Assembly (NCBI GenBank): GCA_025358085.1
Contig: JANYKT010000145.1
Location: 1 to 38,546, forward strand
Length of the DNA: 38,546 nucleotides
Origin: Deltaproteobacteria bacterium
Lineage (GTDB): Bacteria > Myxococcota > Myxococcia > Myxococcales > 40CM-4-68-19
Reading direction: 5' to 3'
Shown: piece after piece, positions 15,387 to 24,021 of the stretch
How the letters are laid out: every line of letters starts with the position of its first letter
Numbering within the stretch: position 1 is the stretch's first letter
Made by a program: the position numbers and the translations under genes
Notes under the pieces: model-generated
Databases searched by the model: none
Told to the model about the DNA's origin: nothing
The model's input: the letters and a program-made list of their open reading frames with translations, nothing else

Positions 15387-15405
15387 GTGCGACACACAGT
15401 CGCAC
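15387..15405. promoter_or_regulatory. Perfect inverted repeat between the small membrane gene and the Rieske gene
   Basis: GTGCGAC at 15387-15393 and GTCGCAC at 15399-15405 flank a 5-base centre. It lies in the 166-base divergent region that must carry the promoter of the whole respiratory operon. A second, shorter pair, GACAGG and CCTGTC, lies at about 15442-15461. A TTGACG at 15421 could be a -35 box, but no good -10 follows at 17 bases. Confidence 0.45.
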
Positions 15406-15505
15406 AGTGGACTGACGCGCTTGACGGTCATCACCTGCCGTGACAGGAAAGGGACCCTGTCCACCCCCTGTTTGAGAGGGTGATTTCGATTCTCCAAGGA
15501 GAGCC

Positions 15506-16042
15506 ATGCCCGGAGGAGATCCCGGCATTCCCCAAGCGGAGCGCGGCCACAACATCTGGTCCCGCCGCGATCTCGCCTCGCTGGCGGGCTGGGGCGCTAT
15601 CCTCACCTGCTTCGCTGCCGTCGGCGGCGCTATCGTCCGCCTGCTCTTTCCGCGCGTCCTGTTCGAGCCGCCCACCGCGTTCAAGGCCGGCTACCCCAAC
15701 GAGTACACGATCGGGGACGTCTCAGAGAAGTGGATGAAGAGCCAGCGCGTCTGGATCATCCGGACGCAGTCCAACATCTATGCGCTCTTGGGCATCTGCA
15801 CGCATCTGGGCTGCACGCCGCGCTGGCTGGGTCCGGAGAACAAGTTCAAGTGCCCCTGCCACGGCTCGGGCTACACGAAGGACGGCATCAATTTCGAAGG
15901 ACCGACGCCGCGCCCGCTCGAGCGCGTCAAGATCTCGCTTGGCGATGATGGCCAGTTGATCATCGATAAAGCTTTCCGCTTTCGGTACGAGCTGGGCCAG
16001 TGGGACGATCCCACGGCATTCGTCAAGTACAACGGCGTTTGA
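15506..16042 (+). CDS. Rieske iron-sulphur protein of a cytochrome bc/b6f-type complex
   Basis: This encodes 178 residues from an ATG at 15506 with AAGGAGA just upstream. An N-terminal twin-Arg (SRRD) and hydrophobic helix (about 26-47) form the membrane anchor and probable Tat signal. The 2Fe-2S ligands are Cys98, His100, Cys116 and His119, with the disulphide pair Cys103 and Cys118 (CTHLGC and CPCHGSGY). It moves electrons from quinol at the outer face to the next cytochrome. First gene of the respiratory operon; the following genes encode cytochrome b in two pieces. Confidence 0.95.
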   Translation: MPGGDPGIPQAERGHNIWSRRDLASLAGWGAILTCFAAVGGAIVRLLFPRVLFEPPTAFKAGYPNEYTIGDVSEKWMKSQRVWIIRTQSNIYALLGICTHLGCTPRWLGPENKFKCPCHGSGYTKDGINFEGPTPRPLERVKISLGDDGQLIIDKAFRFRYELGQWDDPTAFVKYNGV

Positions 16043-16063
16043 GTCAAGTACAACGGCGTTTGA
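16022..16063. repeat. 21-bp perfect tandem duplication over the Rieske stop codon
   Basis: GTCAAGTACAACGGCGTTTGA at 16022-16042 is repeated exactly at 16043-16063. The first copy ends in the functional TGA; the second copy is untranslated and holds a second TGA in the same frame. This looks like a recent slippage duplication. Confidence 0.95.
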
Positions 16064-16112
16064 GTTGTGAGCCTGTAGCCTGCAAAAGCCTGCCGAGCCT
16101 GAGGACGAAACC

Positions 16113-16895
16113 GTGCCCGAGACCGAACCTTCCAAGCCGTCCATCTTCGACATCGTCACCCAGAACTACGTCTGGCGGTCCATCTTCCGCCACGGTTATG
16201 CGGACACTCCGCGCAATCGCGTGCTGCAGGTCTCGGCCAATGTCTGGCTGCACCTTCACCCGTCCAAGATGCGCCGCCACGGCATTCGCTACCGGCACAC
16301 CTGGTGCGCGGGCGGCCTGACCTTCCTGCTCTATCTGTGCACGGTGGTCACCGGCGTGGTGTTGATGTTCTATTACCGGCCGACCGGCGAGTATGCCTAT
16401 TGGGACGTGAAGTACCTGGACTTCGATGTTCCGTTCGGCATGATCATGCGCAACATGCACCGCTGGAGTGCGCACGGCATGGTCATCTTCATCTGGCTGC
16501 ATATGTTCCGCGTCTTCATGACCGGAAGCTATAAGCCACCGCGCGAATTCAACTGGGTGGTCGGCGTCAATCTATTGACCCTGACCCTGCTGCTCAGCTT
16601 TACCGGCTACCTGCTCCCCTGGGACCAACTCGCTATCTGGGCGGTCACCGTCGGCACCAATATGGCGCGCGCCACTCCGCTGCTCGGCAATGAAGGTCCT
16701 TTCGGTCCCCAACTCGGTATGACTCCGCGCTATGACGCCCGCGCGCTGCTCACCGCCGGCACCGTGGTCGGCTCACCCACGTTGCTGCGTTTCTACGTCC
16801 TCCATTGCATCTTCATCCCCCTCATCGCCTCCATTCTGATGATTCTCCACTTCTGGAGAATCCGGAAGGACGGCGGTATCTCCGGCCCGCTGTAA
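16113..16895 (+). CDS. Cytochrome b, N-terminal (b6-like) subunit
   Basis: This encodes 260 residues from a GTG at 16113, with GAGGA seven bases upstream. It holds the four-helix haem b bundle. His pairs lie in MHRWSAHG...WLHMFR (13 residues between) and VLHCIFIP...ILHFWR (14 between, the spacing typical of b6 rather than of bc1 cytochrome b). The end [11 protein letters not shown] also matches b6. Cys65 in HTWCAGG sits where b6 carries Cys35, which binds the extra haem ci covalently. The protein oxidises quinol together with subunit IV and Rieske. Confidence 0.93.
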   Translation: MPETEPSKPSIFDIVTQNYVWRSIFRHGYADTPRNRVLQVSANVWLHLHPSKMRRHGIRYRHTWCAGGLTFLLYLCTVVTGVVLMFYYRPTGEYAYWDVKYLDFDVPFGMIMRNMHRWSAHGMVIFIWLHMFRVFMTGSYKPPREFNWVVGVNLLTLTLLLSFTGYLLPWDQLAIWAVTVGTNMARATPLLGNEGPFGPQLGMTPRYDARALLTAGTVVGSPTLLRFYVLHCIFIPLIASILMILHFWRIRKDGGISGPL

Positions 16896-16910
16896 CCCGA
16901 GGTTCATATA

Positions 16911-17732
16911 ATGGCCGAGAACATCAATCCTGCGACCATCCAGGACCAGGAAGAAGTCAAGGTCACTGCCGGTCGCGCGCGGGCCAACATTCCGCTCGCC
17001 GACCTGCCGGACAAGGTCCACACCTGGCCTTATCTGGTCCGCGCCGAGTTCATCTCGGGCTGCGTACTTCTATTGGTGCTGATGGTCTGGTCCATCACTG
17101 TCGATGCGCCCATGGAAGAGCCGGCCAATCCCACCAAGACGCCCAATCCGTCCAAGGCGCCGTGGTACTTCCTCGGCTTGCAGGAAATGCTGGTCTACTT
17201 CGACCCCTGGATCGCCGGCGTGTTGCTGCCGTCGCTCATCATCGTCGGCCTGATGGTCATTCCCTATGTGGATATCAATCCCAAGGGCAATGGCTATTAC
17301 ACCTTCCACGAGCGCAAGTTCGCCATCACCACCTTCCTGGTCGGCTTTCTCGTTCTCTGGGTCGGGATGATCACCATCGGTGTGTTCTTCCGCGGCCCCG
17401 GCTGGAACCTCTTCATGCCCTGGGACTACTGGGATCCGCACAAGGTGGTGCCGCTCGCCAACATCGATCTTCCCTATATCGTCGGTATCCGCAGCGAGAT
17501 GGGCGCGATGCTCTTTGGCGCGGTCCTGGTGATCGGTTGGCTGGCCGGCATTCCGGGCCTGTTCTGGCAGTGGAAAAAGGATTCGCCCGCGATGCGCGAG
17601 CTGGGCCTGCTCCGCTACGGAATCGTCTCCAATCTCTTCATGGTCATGGCCGGCGTAGTGGTGAAGATGGCGCTCCGGCTCATGTTCAACATCAAGTACA
17701 TCCTGGTCATCCCGAACATCCTCAATATCTGA
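16911..17732 (+). CDS. Cytochrome b C-terminal subunit (subunit IV-like)
   Basis: This encodes 273 residues from an ATG at 16911, 15 bases after the b6 stop. It has a roughly 45-residue cytoplasmic head and several membrane helices (about 45-65, 98-118, 135-160, 195-220 and 232-255), more than the three of plant-type subunit IV. The quinol-oxidation motif that is PEWY in most complexes reads APWY here (KAPWYFLGLQE), without the Glu. Variant motifs of this kind are reported for menaquinol-using complexes. It forms the Qo site with the b6-like subunit. Confidence 0.9.
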   Translation: MAENINPATIQDQEEVKVTAGRARANIPLADLPDKVHTWPYLVRAEFISGCVLLLVLMVWSITVDAPMEEPANPTKTPNPSKAPWYFLGLQEMLVYFDPWIAGVLLPSLIIVGLMVIPYVDINPKGNGYYTFHERKFAITTFLVGFLVLWVGMITIGVFFRGPGWNLFMPWDYWDPHKVVPLANIDLPYIVGIRSEMGAMLFGAVLVIGWLAGIPGLFWQWKKDSPAMRELGLLRYGIVSNLFMVMAGVVVKMALRLMFNIKYILVIPNILNI

Positions 17733-17751
17733 GCGGTATCAAAAGCCCCCC

Positions 17752-20700
17752 ATGGCCACCCGACCTCTCGAGCTGCAATCCCTGAAGTGGCCGTTCGTCG
17801 GCCTCGCGGTGCTCCTCGCGCTCTCCACCGGCTGGGCCGTTTACGACGAAGTCTTCTCGCGGCGGCCGTGGAAGAACTACCAGCGCGAGTTCTTCAAGCT
17901 CGATGAGTCCCACCTGAAGGCCGACCGCGACCGCGCCCTGAAGCGCCTCGACGATCCCGAGACGAAGAAGCAGCTCGAGGCGGACGAGGCCGAGGCCAAA
18001 TCCGCGAGCGACGCCATCGCGGGCAATGCCGAGCAGCGAAAAGCCTACGACGCCGTGGTCAAGGCCGACGACGAGGCGGCGTCCAAGGAGGCGGAGGGCA
18101 AGCTCTACCTCGGCTTCGAGAAGTCGAAAGCGGACGCCATCTATTACACCTTGCGCGAGGCGCGCCACGAGGGGAACGCGAAGGAAGAAGAAGAGGTCCA
18201 GAAGAAATTCGAGGCGAAGAATCACGACGCCGACGAGAAGTCCAAGGTCTTCACTGCGGCCATCCAGCACCACAAAGAGACGACGGCCGCGCGACTCGCC
18301 TTCCTGCAGCGGCGCGATACGGCGCAAGCGAAGATCGACGCGTTCAGGAAGCCCATCGCCGACCTCGACAAGCGGCTCTCGGCCTTTACCGGCCTGGGAA
18401 AATTTCCGGCGATGGAGCAGTACTGGGTTTCGGGCCTGAAAAACTCGTGGGGCGCAGAGACCGTCGACCGTTGCCAGAATTGTCACGTCGCCGTCAATAA
18501 AGGCGGCTTCTCGGCGCCCTGGGAAGTCCTCGAGGCCGTCAAAGCCAAGATCTCCGACGCCGATCTGAAAGCGCAATATGCGCTCGATAAGGAAGTCGTC
18601 GATACCTATCAAACCATTCACGACAAGATCTGCGAGGACGCGCCGCCGCCGTCCGCTGCCATTCCCATTGGCGGTGTGCCCGTCGCTGCCGAGCCACCCC
18701 CGGCCGATCCTGCCGCTGCCACCGAGTGCCGCCCGCGCGCTCTCTATGAGAAGTGGCTGGAGCTGGGTGCGTCCTATTGCGGCCCCAATGCGCGCGCGCT
18801 CGCTCGCACCAAGGTGGTGTTGAAAGACGCCTCGGGTGCCGTGCTCGGGCTGGAGAAGGATGAATGGAAGGGAATGGCGCGGAATCCCACGCGGGACGCC
18901 ATGGCTGAAGAAAAAGAGGGTACTGGCGAAAACTCCGGGTGGGATGCGCGCGTGACGCAGGCCTGTACCGACAAGGACACGGCCGCTGCCTTCGACGATG
19001 CGGTGAAGGTGAATCCATTCGATGTCAAGCCGGTCTTTCGCACGCACCCGCATCGCTTTGAAATGCTGGTCAAGAATCACCAGCCCGAGACTTTCGGCTG
19101 CACCACCTGCCACGGAGGTGAGGGCGCGCAGACTAAAGGCGTCGAGCACAAGGCCTTCCGCCACGGCGCGGACGACCACGACTGGAACGATCCGCTCACC
19201 GATGAAATTCACATCATGGGCAAGAAGTACAAGGGCGCATTCCTGCAATCGAAGTGCGACAAGTGCCATTACAACGAATTGAATCTCGCCTATGCGCCGA
19301 CGCTCTCCGCCGGCAAGAAGCTCTTTACCGACGTGGGCTGCTGGGGCTGCCACCCAATCGAGGGCTACAACGAATTGCCCAAGCGGGGCCCGACGCTTCT
19401 GACCATTTCATCGAAGGTGTCGCCGGGCTGGCTGCAAACCTGGATTCAATACCCCAAGGCCTGGCGGCCTGCCACGCGCATGCCGAACTTCTGGCCGGGC
19501 GCGGTCGACGGCAGCGCGGTCTCGCATTCGATCGACGCGCACGGCGGCGTGCACCCGGACGGCCTTACCGACGAGCAGGCTCTGACGGACCACAAGAAGC
19601 TCCGCGATGAAGAGGTCTCAGCCATCTCCGCCTATCTCTGGACGCAGAGCGAACCGGCGAAGCTGCTGGTCGACACCGCGCCGAAGGGCGACGCCGCGGC
19701 CGGTAAGGAATTGTTCGACAGCGTCGGCTGCCGTGGCTGTCACGTCTACGAGAAAAATTCGAGTGCGCGAAGGAGCGAGGCCTCGGAGGAGCGCGACTAT
19801 GCGCCCAACCTTTACAATATCGCTGACAAGGCGCGTCCCGAGTGGATCTACAGCTGGGTAAAGAACCCCAAGGCGATGTGGCCCGAGACGAAGATGCCGA
19901 ACCTGCGCCTGACCGACACGGAAGCGGCCAACATCACTGCCTTCCTCGGAACGCAGAAGACCGACGCGCAGTATCCCGAACCGGCCGAATACAAGGACCC
20001 AGCGCAGCTCCGGAAGCTGGGCGAGACAGGCAAGACCTTGATCGCAAAGTACGGCTGCTTTGGCTGCCACAACATCAAGGGTTTCGAGAACGCGCAGAAG
20101 ATCGGCACCGAGCTCACCGAGCACGGAAAAAAGGACGCCAACCTGCTCGACTTCGGCGACGTCAAGTACTTCACCGAAAATCCGAGGCACCGGCAGACTT
20201 ATGCCAACTGGGTCTGGGAAAAAATGCACACGCCGCGCGTTTATGCTTATGAGCGCGTCGAGACCCGGATGCCGCAATTCGATTTCACCGACGCGGAATC
20301 GCTCTCCATTCTGACCTTCCTCAAGGGCCAGACGGGCGAGCGGCCCACGGTCGATTACCAGGCCGGCCAATCGCCGGTGAAAGCGGCCGTCCTTCAGGGC
20401 GAGAAGCTGGTCTTCTGGAACGGCTGCCGGCAGTGCCACATCGTGCAGGGCCGCGGCGGGCAGGTGCGCGACCAATACAACGAAGACAACCAGAGTTTTG
20501 CTCCGCCGGTGCTGACGGGGGAGGGTGCCAAAGTGCAGCCGGCCTGGCTCTTCGCCTTTCTCAAGGGCCCTTATCCATTGCGGCCCTGGCTCAATATCCG
20601 CATGCCTACTTTCCACTTCCCCGACCAGGATGCGACTGAGGTGGTGCATTACTTCGCGGCGGCCTCCAACAAGAGCTTCCCGTATCTGACCGCCGAGGCC

Positions 20701-21078
20701 GACCAGCCCGCCGGCCAGCGGCTCAAGGATACCGAGGAGCTGTTTACGGCGCTGCAATGCACGACCTGCCATGTGGTCGGAGCGCTGCGGCCAGGGCAGG
20801 ATCCGGGGTCCGCGGCTCCCAACTTCCTGATGGCAAAGAATCGCCTGCGGCCGGATTGGATCCCGCTCTGGCTGAAGAATCCGCAGGAGCTGCTCGACGG
20901 CACTCGTATGCCAAGCTTCTGGGACTTCTCGGACGAAGCGCACCCGACCTCGCCCAGCAAGCTCTTCAATGGCGACGCCAAGGAGCAAATCAATGCGCTC
21001 CGCGACTACCTGATGCACCTGGATCTGAAAGCGACGCCGCCGGGCAAGTCAGCCTCTCTGGACCCGCACCACGGCTAG
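17752..21078 (+). CDS. Giant membrane-anchored octahaem cytochrome c with coiled-coil stalk
   Basis: This encodes 1108 residues from an ATG at 17752. One transmembrane helix (about 13-32) is followed by a charged, Ala/Glu/Lys-rich coiled coil to about residue 215. Eight CXXCH haem sites occur at 241, 450, 502, 530, 660, 769, 892 and 1003. The last five recur every 110-130 residues, each followed by an (R/K)MPxF segment able to give the Met ligand, so they look like five tandem monohaem cytochrome c domains. The first three probably are bis-His. It is placed where cytochrome c1/f is expected and probably accepts electrons from Rieske. No Shine-Dalgarno sequence is evident. Confidence 0.93.
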   Translation: MATRPLELQSLKWPFVGLAVLLALSTGWAVYDEVFSRRPWKNYQREFFKLDESHLKADRDRALKRLDDPETKKQLEADEAEAKSASDAIAGNAEQRKAYDAVVKADDEAASKEAEGKLYLGFEKSKADAIYYTLREARHEGNAKEEEEVQKKFEAKNHDADEKSKVFTAAIQHHKETTAARLAFLQRRDTAQAKIDAFRKPIADLDKRLSAFTGLGKFPAMEQYWVSGLKNSWGAETVDRCQNCHVAVNKGGFSAPWEVLEAVKAKISDADLKAQYALDKEVVDTYQTIHDKICEDAPPPSAAIPIGGVPVAAEPPPADPAAATECRPRALYEKWLELGASYCGPNARALARTKVVLKDASGAVLGLEKDEWKGMARNPTRDAMAEEKEGTGENSGWDARVTQACTDKDTAAAFDDAVKVNPFDVKPVFRTHPHRFEMLVKNHQPETFGCTTCHGGEGAQTKGVEHKAFRHGADDHDWNDPLTDEIHIMGKKYKGAFLQSKCDKCHYNELNLAYAPTLSAGKKLFTDVGCWGCHPIEGYNELPKRGPTLLTISSKVSPGWLQTWIQYPKAWRPATRMPNFWPGAVDGSAVSHSIDAHGGVHPDGLTDEQALTDHKKLRDEEVSAISAYLWTQSEPAKLLVDTAPKGDAAAGKELFDSVGCRGCHVYEKNSSARRSEASEERDYAPNLYNIADKARPEWIYSWVKNPKAMWPETKMPNLRLTDTEAANITAFLGTQKTDAQYPEPAEYKDPAQLRKLGETGKTLIAKYGCFGCHNIKGFENAQKIGTELTEHGKKDANLLDFGDVKYFTENPRHRQTYANWVWEKMHTPRVYAYERVETRMPQFDFTDAESLSILTFLKGQTGERPTVDYQAGQSPVKAAVLQGEKLVFWNGCRQCHIVQGRGGQVRDQYNEDNQSFAPPVLTGEGAKVQPAWLFAFLKGPYPLRPWLNIRMPTFHFPDQDATEVVHYFAAASNKSFPYLTAEADQPAGQRLKDTEELFTALQCTTCHVVGALRPGQDPGSAAPNFLMAKNRLRPDWIPLWLKNPQELLDGTRMPSFWDFSDEAHPTSPSKLFNGDAKEQINALRDYLMHLDLKATPPGKSASLDPHHG

Positions 21079-21190
21079 CAGCTGCGGGGTTGAATGGGCG
21101 GCGTCCCGCAGCGTCAGAACAAGCAATGCACTTGACCACGCTGGATCGCTCTGTTACTGCGCGATCCGCTTTCACCTAATGGAGAATACG

Positions 21191-21880
21191 ATGAAGACTT
21201 TGAAGACGTTCGCGGTTCTCGCCGCGCTCATTCCGGCCGCAGCTATGGCGGAAACGGTCGAGGGCGTCGTGGAGTTCAGCGGCAAGGTTCCGACCGCCGT
21301 CAAGCTCCACCGCGAGGCCGACCCCTTCTGCGCCAAGAAGTCGATGACCGACCCGTCGGTCGAAGTCAAAGGCGGCAACCTTGCCAACGTCTGGGTGAAC
21401 ATCACCAAGGGCGCGCCGGCGGCAAAGTCGGTCCCCGACAAGACCGTTTCGATGAATCAGAAGGACTGCATGTACTCACCGCGCGTCACCACCGCGGTGG
21501 TGGGCGAGAAGATCGAGGCGAAGAACGACGACCCCGTCCTTCACAACGTCCATGTCTATTCCGGCGCCGCTACGCTCTTCAACAAGGGCATGCCGAACTC
21601 CAGCGCCGCGCCCATCGAGACCGTGGCCAAGGAAGAGGGAATGATGAAGTGGAAGTGCGACGTGCACCCGTGGATGCGCGGGTACATCGGCATCTCCAAG
21701 AGCGGCCTGCAGGACGTGACCAATGGCGATGGCGGCTTCAAGATCGCCGACGTACCGCCGGGCAGGTACACCATCGAGGCGTGGCACGAGAAGTATGGCA
21801 TCAAGAAGCAGGAAATCACCGTCGAGGCCGGCAAGCCCGTCAAGATCGTATTCAAGTACGACGGCACCGAGAAAGCTTAA
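21191..21880 (+). CDS. Secreted blue-copper (cupredoxin) protein with C-terminal beta-sandwich
   Basis: The ATG at 21191 has GGAG six bases upstream and is preferred over the ATG at 21179. The product is 229 residues with a signal peptide cleaved after AMA (about residue 21). Type 1 copper ligands are visible: His118, Cys156, His159 and Met162 (HNVHVY and CDVHPWM). The last 55 residues (GDGGFKIADVPPGRYTIEAWHEKYG) are a carboxypeptidase-regulatory-like Ig domain. Position between the multihaem cytochrome and the oxidase genes suggests a mobile or docking electron carrier. This functional placement is inference. Confidence 0.88.
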   Translation: MKTLKTFAVLAALIPAAAMAETVEGVVEFSGKVPTAVKLHREADPFCAKKSMTDPSVEVKGGNLANVWVNITKGAPAAKSVPDKTVSMNQKDCMYSPRVTTAVVGEKIEAKNDDPVLHNVHVYSGAATLFNKGMPNSSAAPIETVAKEEGMMKWKCDVHPWMRGYIGISKSGLQDVTNGDGGFKIADVPPGRYTIEAWHEKYGIKKQEITVEAGKPVKIVFKYDGTEKA

Positions 21881-21955
21881 GCCAAAAAGGGCTTCAGGCA
21901 GGAGCGGCGCTCAGTCGCACGAAGCCTTAATTGATTCGCGGGGGGAGGACCGATT

Positions 21956-21967
21956 AGAACCGGTTCT
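21956..21967. promoter_or_regulatory. Perfect 12-bp palindrome upstream of the haem A synthase gene
   Basis: AGAACCGGTTCT at 21956-21967 is self-complementary and lies 40 bases before the TTG start of ctaA, in the 126-base gap after the cupredoxin gene. It could be an operator or chance. Upstream in the gap, GGGCTTC at about 21888 and GAAGCC at about 21921 could form a weak hairpin after the cupredoxin stop. Confidence 0.35.
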
Positions 21968-22006
21968 TCCCTCGCTGTCTTTCCAGCCGGATCGAGGTCC
22001 AGAAAC

Positions 22007-23050
22007 TTGATTCGCCGACTCGCCGCCTTTGCCGCCCTGCTGACGCTCGTGTTGATCACGGCGGGTGGCCTGGTCACCAACACCGACTCGGGGCTCGCCT
22101 GCCCCGATTGGCCCATGTGCTTCGGTTCGCCGATTCCGAAAATGGTCGGCGGCATCGCGGTCGAGCATACGCACCGCCTGATCGCGACGGCGGTCGGACT
22201 GATTGCTGCCGCGCTGGTGGTGCTGACGTTGCGCCGCGCGCGGCAAACGAAGCTCCTGCTCCTCGCCGTGCTCGCCGCAACGGTCGTGCTCGGCGCTGCC
22301 ATCTATGCCGCGCAGGTCAAGTACCAGACTGACACTGTTCCGCCGCTGGCCGCCGCGTTGGTCTTCGCCGGTTTCGCAGCTTGCGGATTCATCGCCTTCA
22401 CCGCTCGCGACACCGACGGAAAGCTTGCAGTCACTTCGCTCGCCCTGGTCATGGCGCAGGGTCTACTGGGCGGCATGACCGTCCTCTACAGACTGCCCCC
22501 GACCGTCCTCATCCTGCATCTCGGCACTTCGATGCTCTTCCTCAGTGCGCTGGTGGTGCTCGCCTGCCACGCCAGCGCCCGCGAGGCGGTGATCGCGCCG
22601 CGGTTCCTGATCTGGCTGACCACGGCCGCTGTCTTTCTGCAGATCCTGCTCGGGGCGACCGTGCGGCACACCGGCGCGGGCCTCATCTGCACCGACCTGC
22701 CCTTCTGTCGCGGCGCGCTCTGGCCAATGAACGTCCATCCCGCCGTGCACCTGCACATGACCCACCGAGCGCTCGCCTTCGTAGTGCTGGGGCTGGTTGC
22801 CTGGACCTCCGCCCGGGTCGCCCGAAGCTCGACTGGGCTTTTGCGCGCGCTGGCTCTCCTGGCGCCTGCGATGGTGGTGCTGCAGATCGCGCTTGGCGTT
22901 CTCACCATCACCACATTCAAAGAACTTGTGCCGGTGACCGCGCACCTGCTCGTTGCTGCGCTGCTGCTCGTTACGCAGGTGTGCCTGCTGGCCCTGACGC
23001 GCTCGCAGCCCGCCGAGGCGCTGGCACCCGCGCTCCAGGCCGCGATGTGA
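22007..23050 (+). CDS. ctaA: Haem A synthase (CtaA/COX15 type)
   Basis: The start is TTG at 22007, after GAGG about nine bases upstream; no in-frame ATG fits the N-terminus. The 347-residue product has eight predicted membrane helices. The four haem-binding His are seen in VEHTHRLIA, LILHLGTS, HMTHRALAF and VTAHLL. Each half carries a Cys pair in the outer loop (CPDWPMC and CTDLPFC), the disulphide-forming type found in Bacillus CtaA. It oxidises haem O to haem A for the oxidase encoded downstream. Its stop overlaps the ctaB GTG. Confidence 0.93.
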   Translation: MIRRLAAFAALLTLVLITAGGLVTNTDSGLACPDWPMCFGSPIPKMVGGIAVEHTHRLIATAVGLIAAALVVLTLRRARQTKLLLLAVLAATVVLGAAIYAAQVKYQTDTVPPLAAALVFAGFAACGFIAFTARDTDGKLAVTSLALVMAQGLLGGMTVLYRLPPTVLILHLGTSMLFLSALVVLACHASAREAVIAPRFLIWLTTAAVFLQILLGATVRHTGAGLICTDLPFCRGALWPMNVHPAVHLHMTHRALAFVVLGLVAWTSARVARSSTGLLRALALLAPAMVVLQIALGVLTITTFKELVPVTAHLLVAALLLVTQVCLLALTRSQPAEALAPALQAAM

Positions 23051-23925
23051 CGGCGGCCGTCATGGGCGCCAGACCCCGCGACTTTCTCCAGCTGGCGAAG
23101 CCGCGCATTACCAGTTTGGTGCTCTTCACCTGCGCGAGCGGGCTGTGGCTGGCGCCGCGCGGAATCTCCGCGCTGGCGGTCGCAATCACGCTCACCAGCA
23201 CCGTGCTCATCGTGGCTGCCGCGAATACCCTCAACATGTATCTCGAGCGCGACAGCGACGCGCTCATGGCCCGCACTGCAAACCGCCCGCTGCCCGCCCG
23301 CCGCATGGAGCCCGGCGTCGCGCTGCGCTTCGGCCTCGTGCTCGTGGCCGTCTCGGTGCCGCTGCTGACTTTCGCGGTTGGGCCGCTGCCGGGGCTGCTC
23401 GCTTCCGTGGCGCTGGTCAGCTACGTGCTGCTGTACACCCCGATGAAGCGACTCTCGGCCGCGTCCCTTCTGGTGGGCGCGGTGCCGGGCGCCATTCCGC
23501 CGCTGATCGGCTGGACCGCCGCGACCGGCCGCCTCGACCTGCCCGGCGTGCTGCTCTTTGCAGTGATGTTCCTCTGGCAGGTGCCGCACTTCCTCGCCAT
23601 TACGCTCTTCCGCAAGGAAGACTACGCGCGCGCCGGCCTGGTGGTGCAGCCCAACGAGCCGGGCGGCGAGCGCGCCGCGCGAATCAATATCGTCCGCTAC
23701 ACGGTCGCGCTGGTGGCGGTCTCGCTTCTGTTCGTGCCCATCGGCTTCGGCCACGCGGCCTATCTCGCGACCGCGCTGACGCTGGGAGGAGCTTTCCTCG
23801 CGTATGGCGTTCTCGGCCTGCGCGAAGGCGCAGGCGTGCGCTGGGCCCGCAATCTCTTCCTGCTGTCGCTGGTGTATTTGCCGGTGCTCTTTGGCGTCTT
23901 GATGTGGGACCGCGCACCCCGATAA
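23047..23925 (+). CDS. ctaB: Protohaem IX farnesyltransferase (haem O synthase)
   Basis: A GTG at 23047 overlaps the ctaA stop as GTGA (292 residues); an ATG at 23062 is the alternative. The UbiA-type prenyltransferase signature is present: NMYLERDSDALMARTANRPL (N-x(3)-R-D-x(2)-D equivalent), YTPMKR, and a second acidic region around FRKEDYARAGLVVQPN. Eight or nine membrane helices are expected. It converts haem B to haem O, the substrate of CtaA. The tight overlap fits co-translation of the two haem A pathway enzymes. Confidence 0.94.
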   Translation: MTAAVMGARPRDFLQLAKPRITSLVLFTCASGLWLAPRGISALAVAITLTSTVLIVAAANTLNMYLERDSDALMARTANRPLPARRMEPGVALRFGLVLVAVSVPLLTFAVGPLPGLLASVALVSYVLLYTPMKRLSAASLLVGAVPGAIPPLIGWTAATGRLDLPGVLLFAVMFLWQVPHFLAITLFRKEDYARAGLVVQPNEPGGERAARINIVRYTVALVAVSLLFVPIGFGHAAYLATALTLGGAFLAYGVLGLREGAGVRWARNLFLLSLVYLPVLFGVLMWDRAPR

Positions 23926-24021
23926 ACCGCGGCCGAGTGTCGCAGAAGGCTCCTCTGGGGGCCGAGCAAGCAGTGAAAGGATTGAAGCAGTCGAACCGGC
24001 GTGCTACGCAGCCCAAACACA

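Noticed and set aside
15421-15449. TTGACG with 17-base spacing as promoter of the respiratory operon
   Set aside because: The hexamer at the -10 position is CAGGAA, with no resemblance to TATAAT.
17722-19353. 543-codon minus-strand frame opposite the multihaem cytochrome (and a similar 466-codon frame at 19618-21018)
   Set aside because: GC-rich third positions keep antisense frames open; the plus strand shows eight CXXCH motifs and is clearly the coding strand.
22486-23754. 422-codon minus-strand frame opposite ctaA/ctaB (and 378 codons at 25692-26828 opposite coxA)
   Set aside because: Highly charged His/Arg/Gln-rich translations without domains; the opposite strand encodes well-recognised membrane enzymes.
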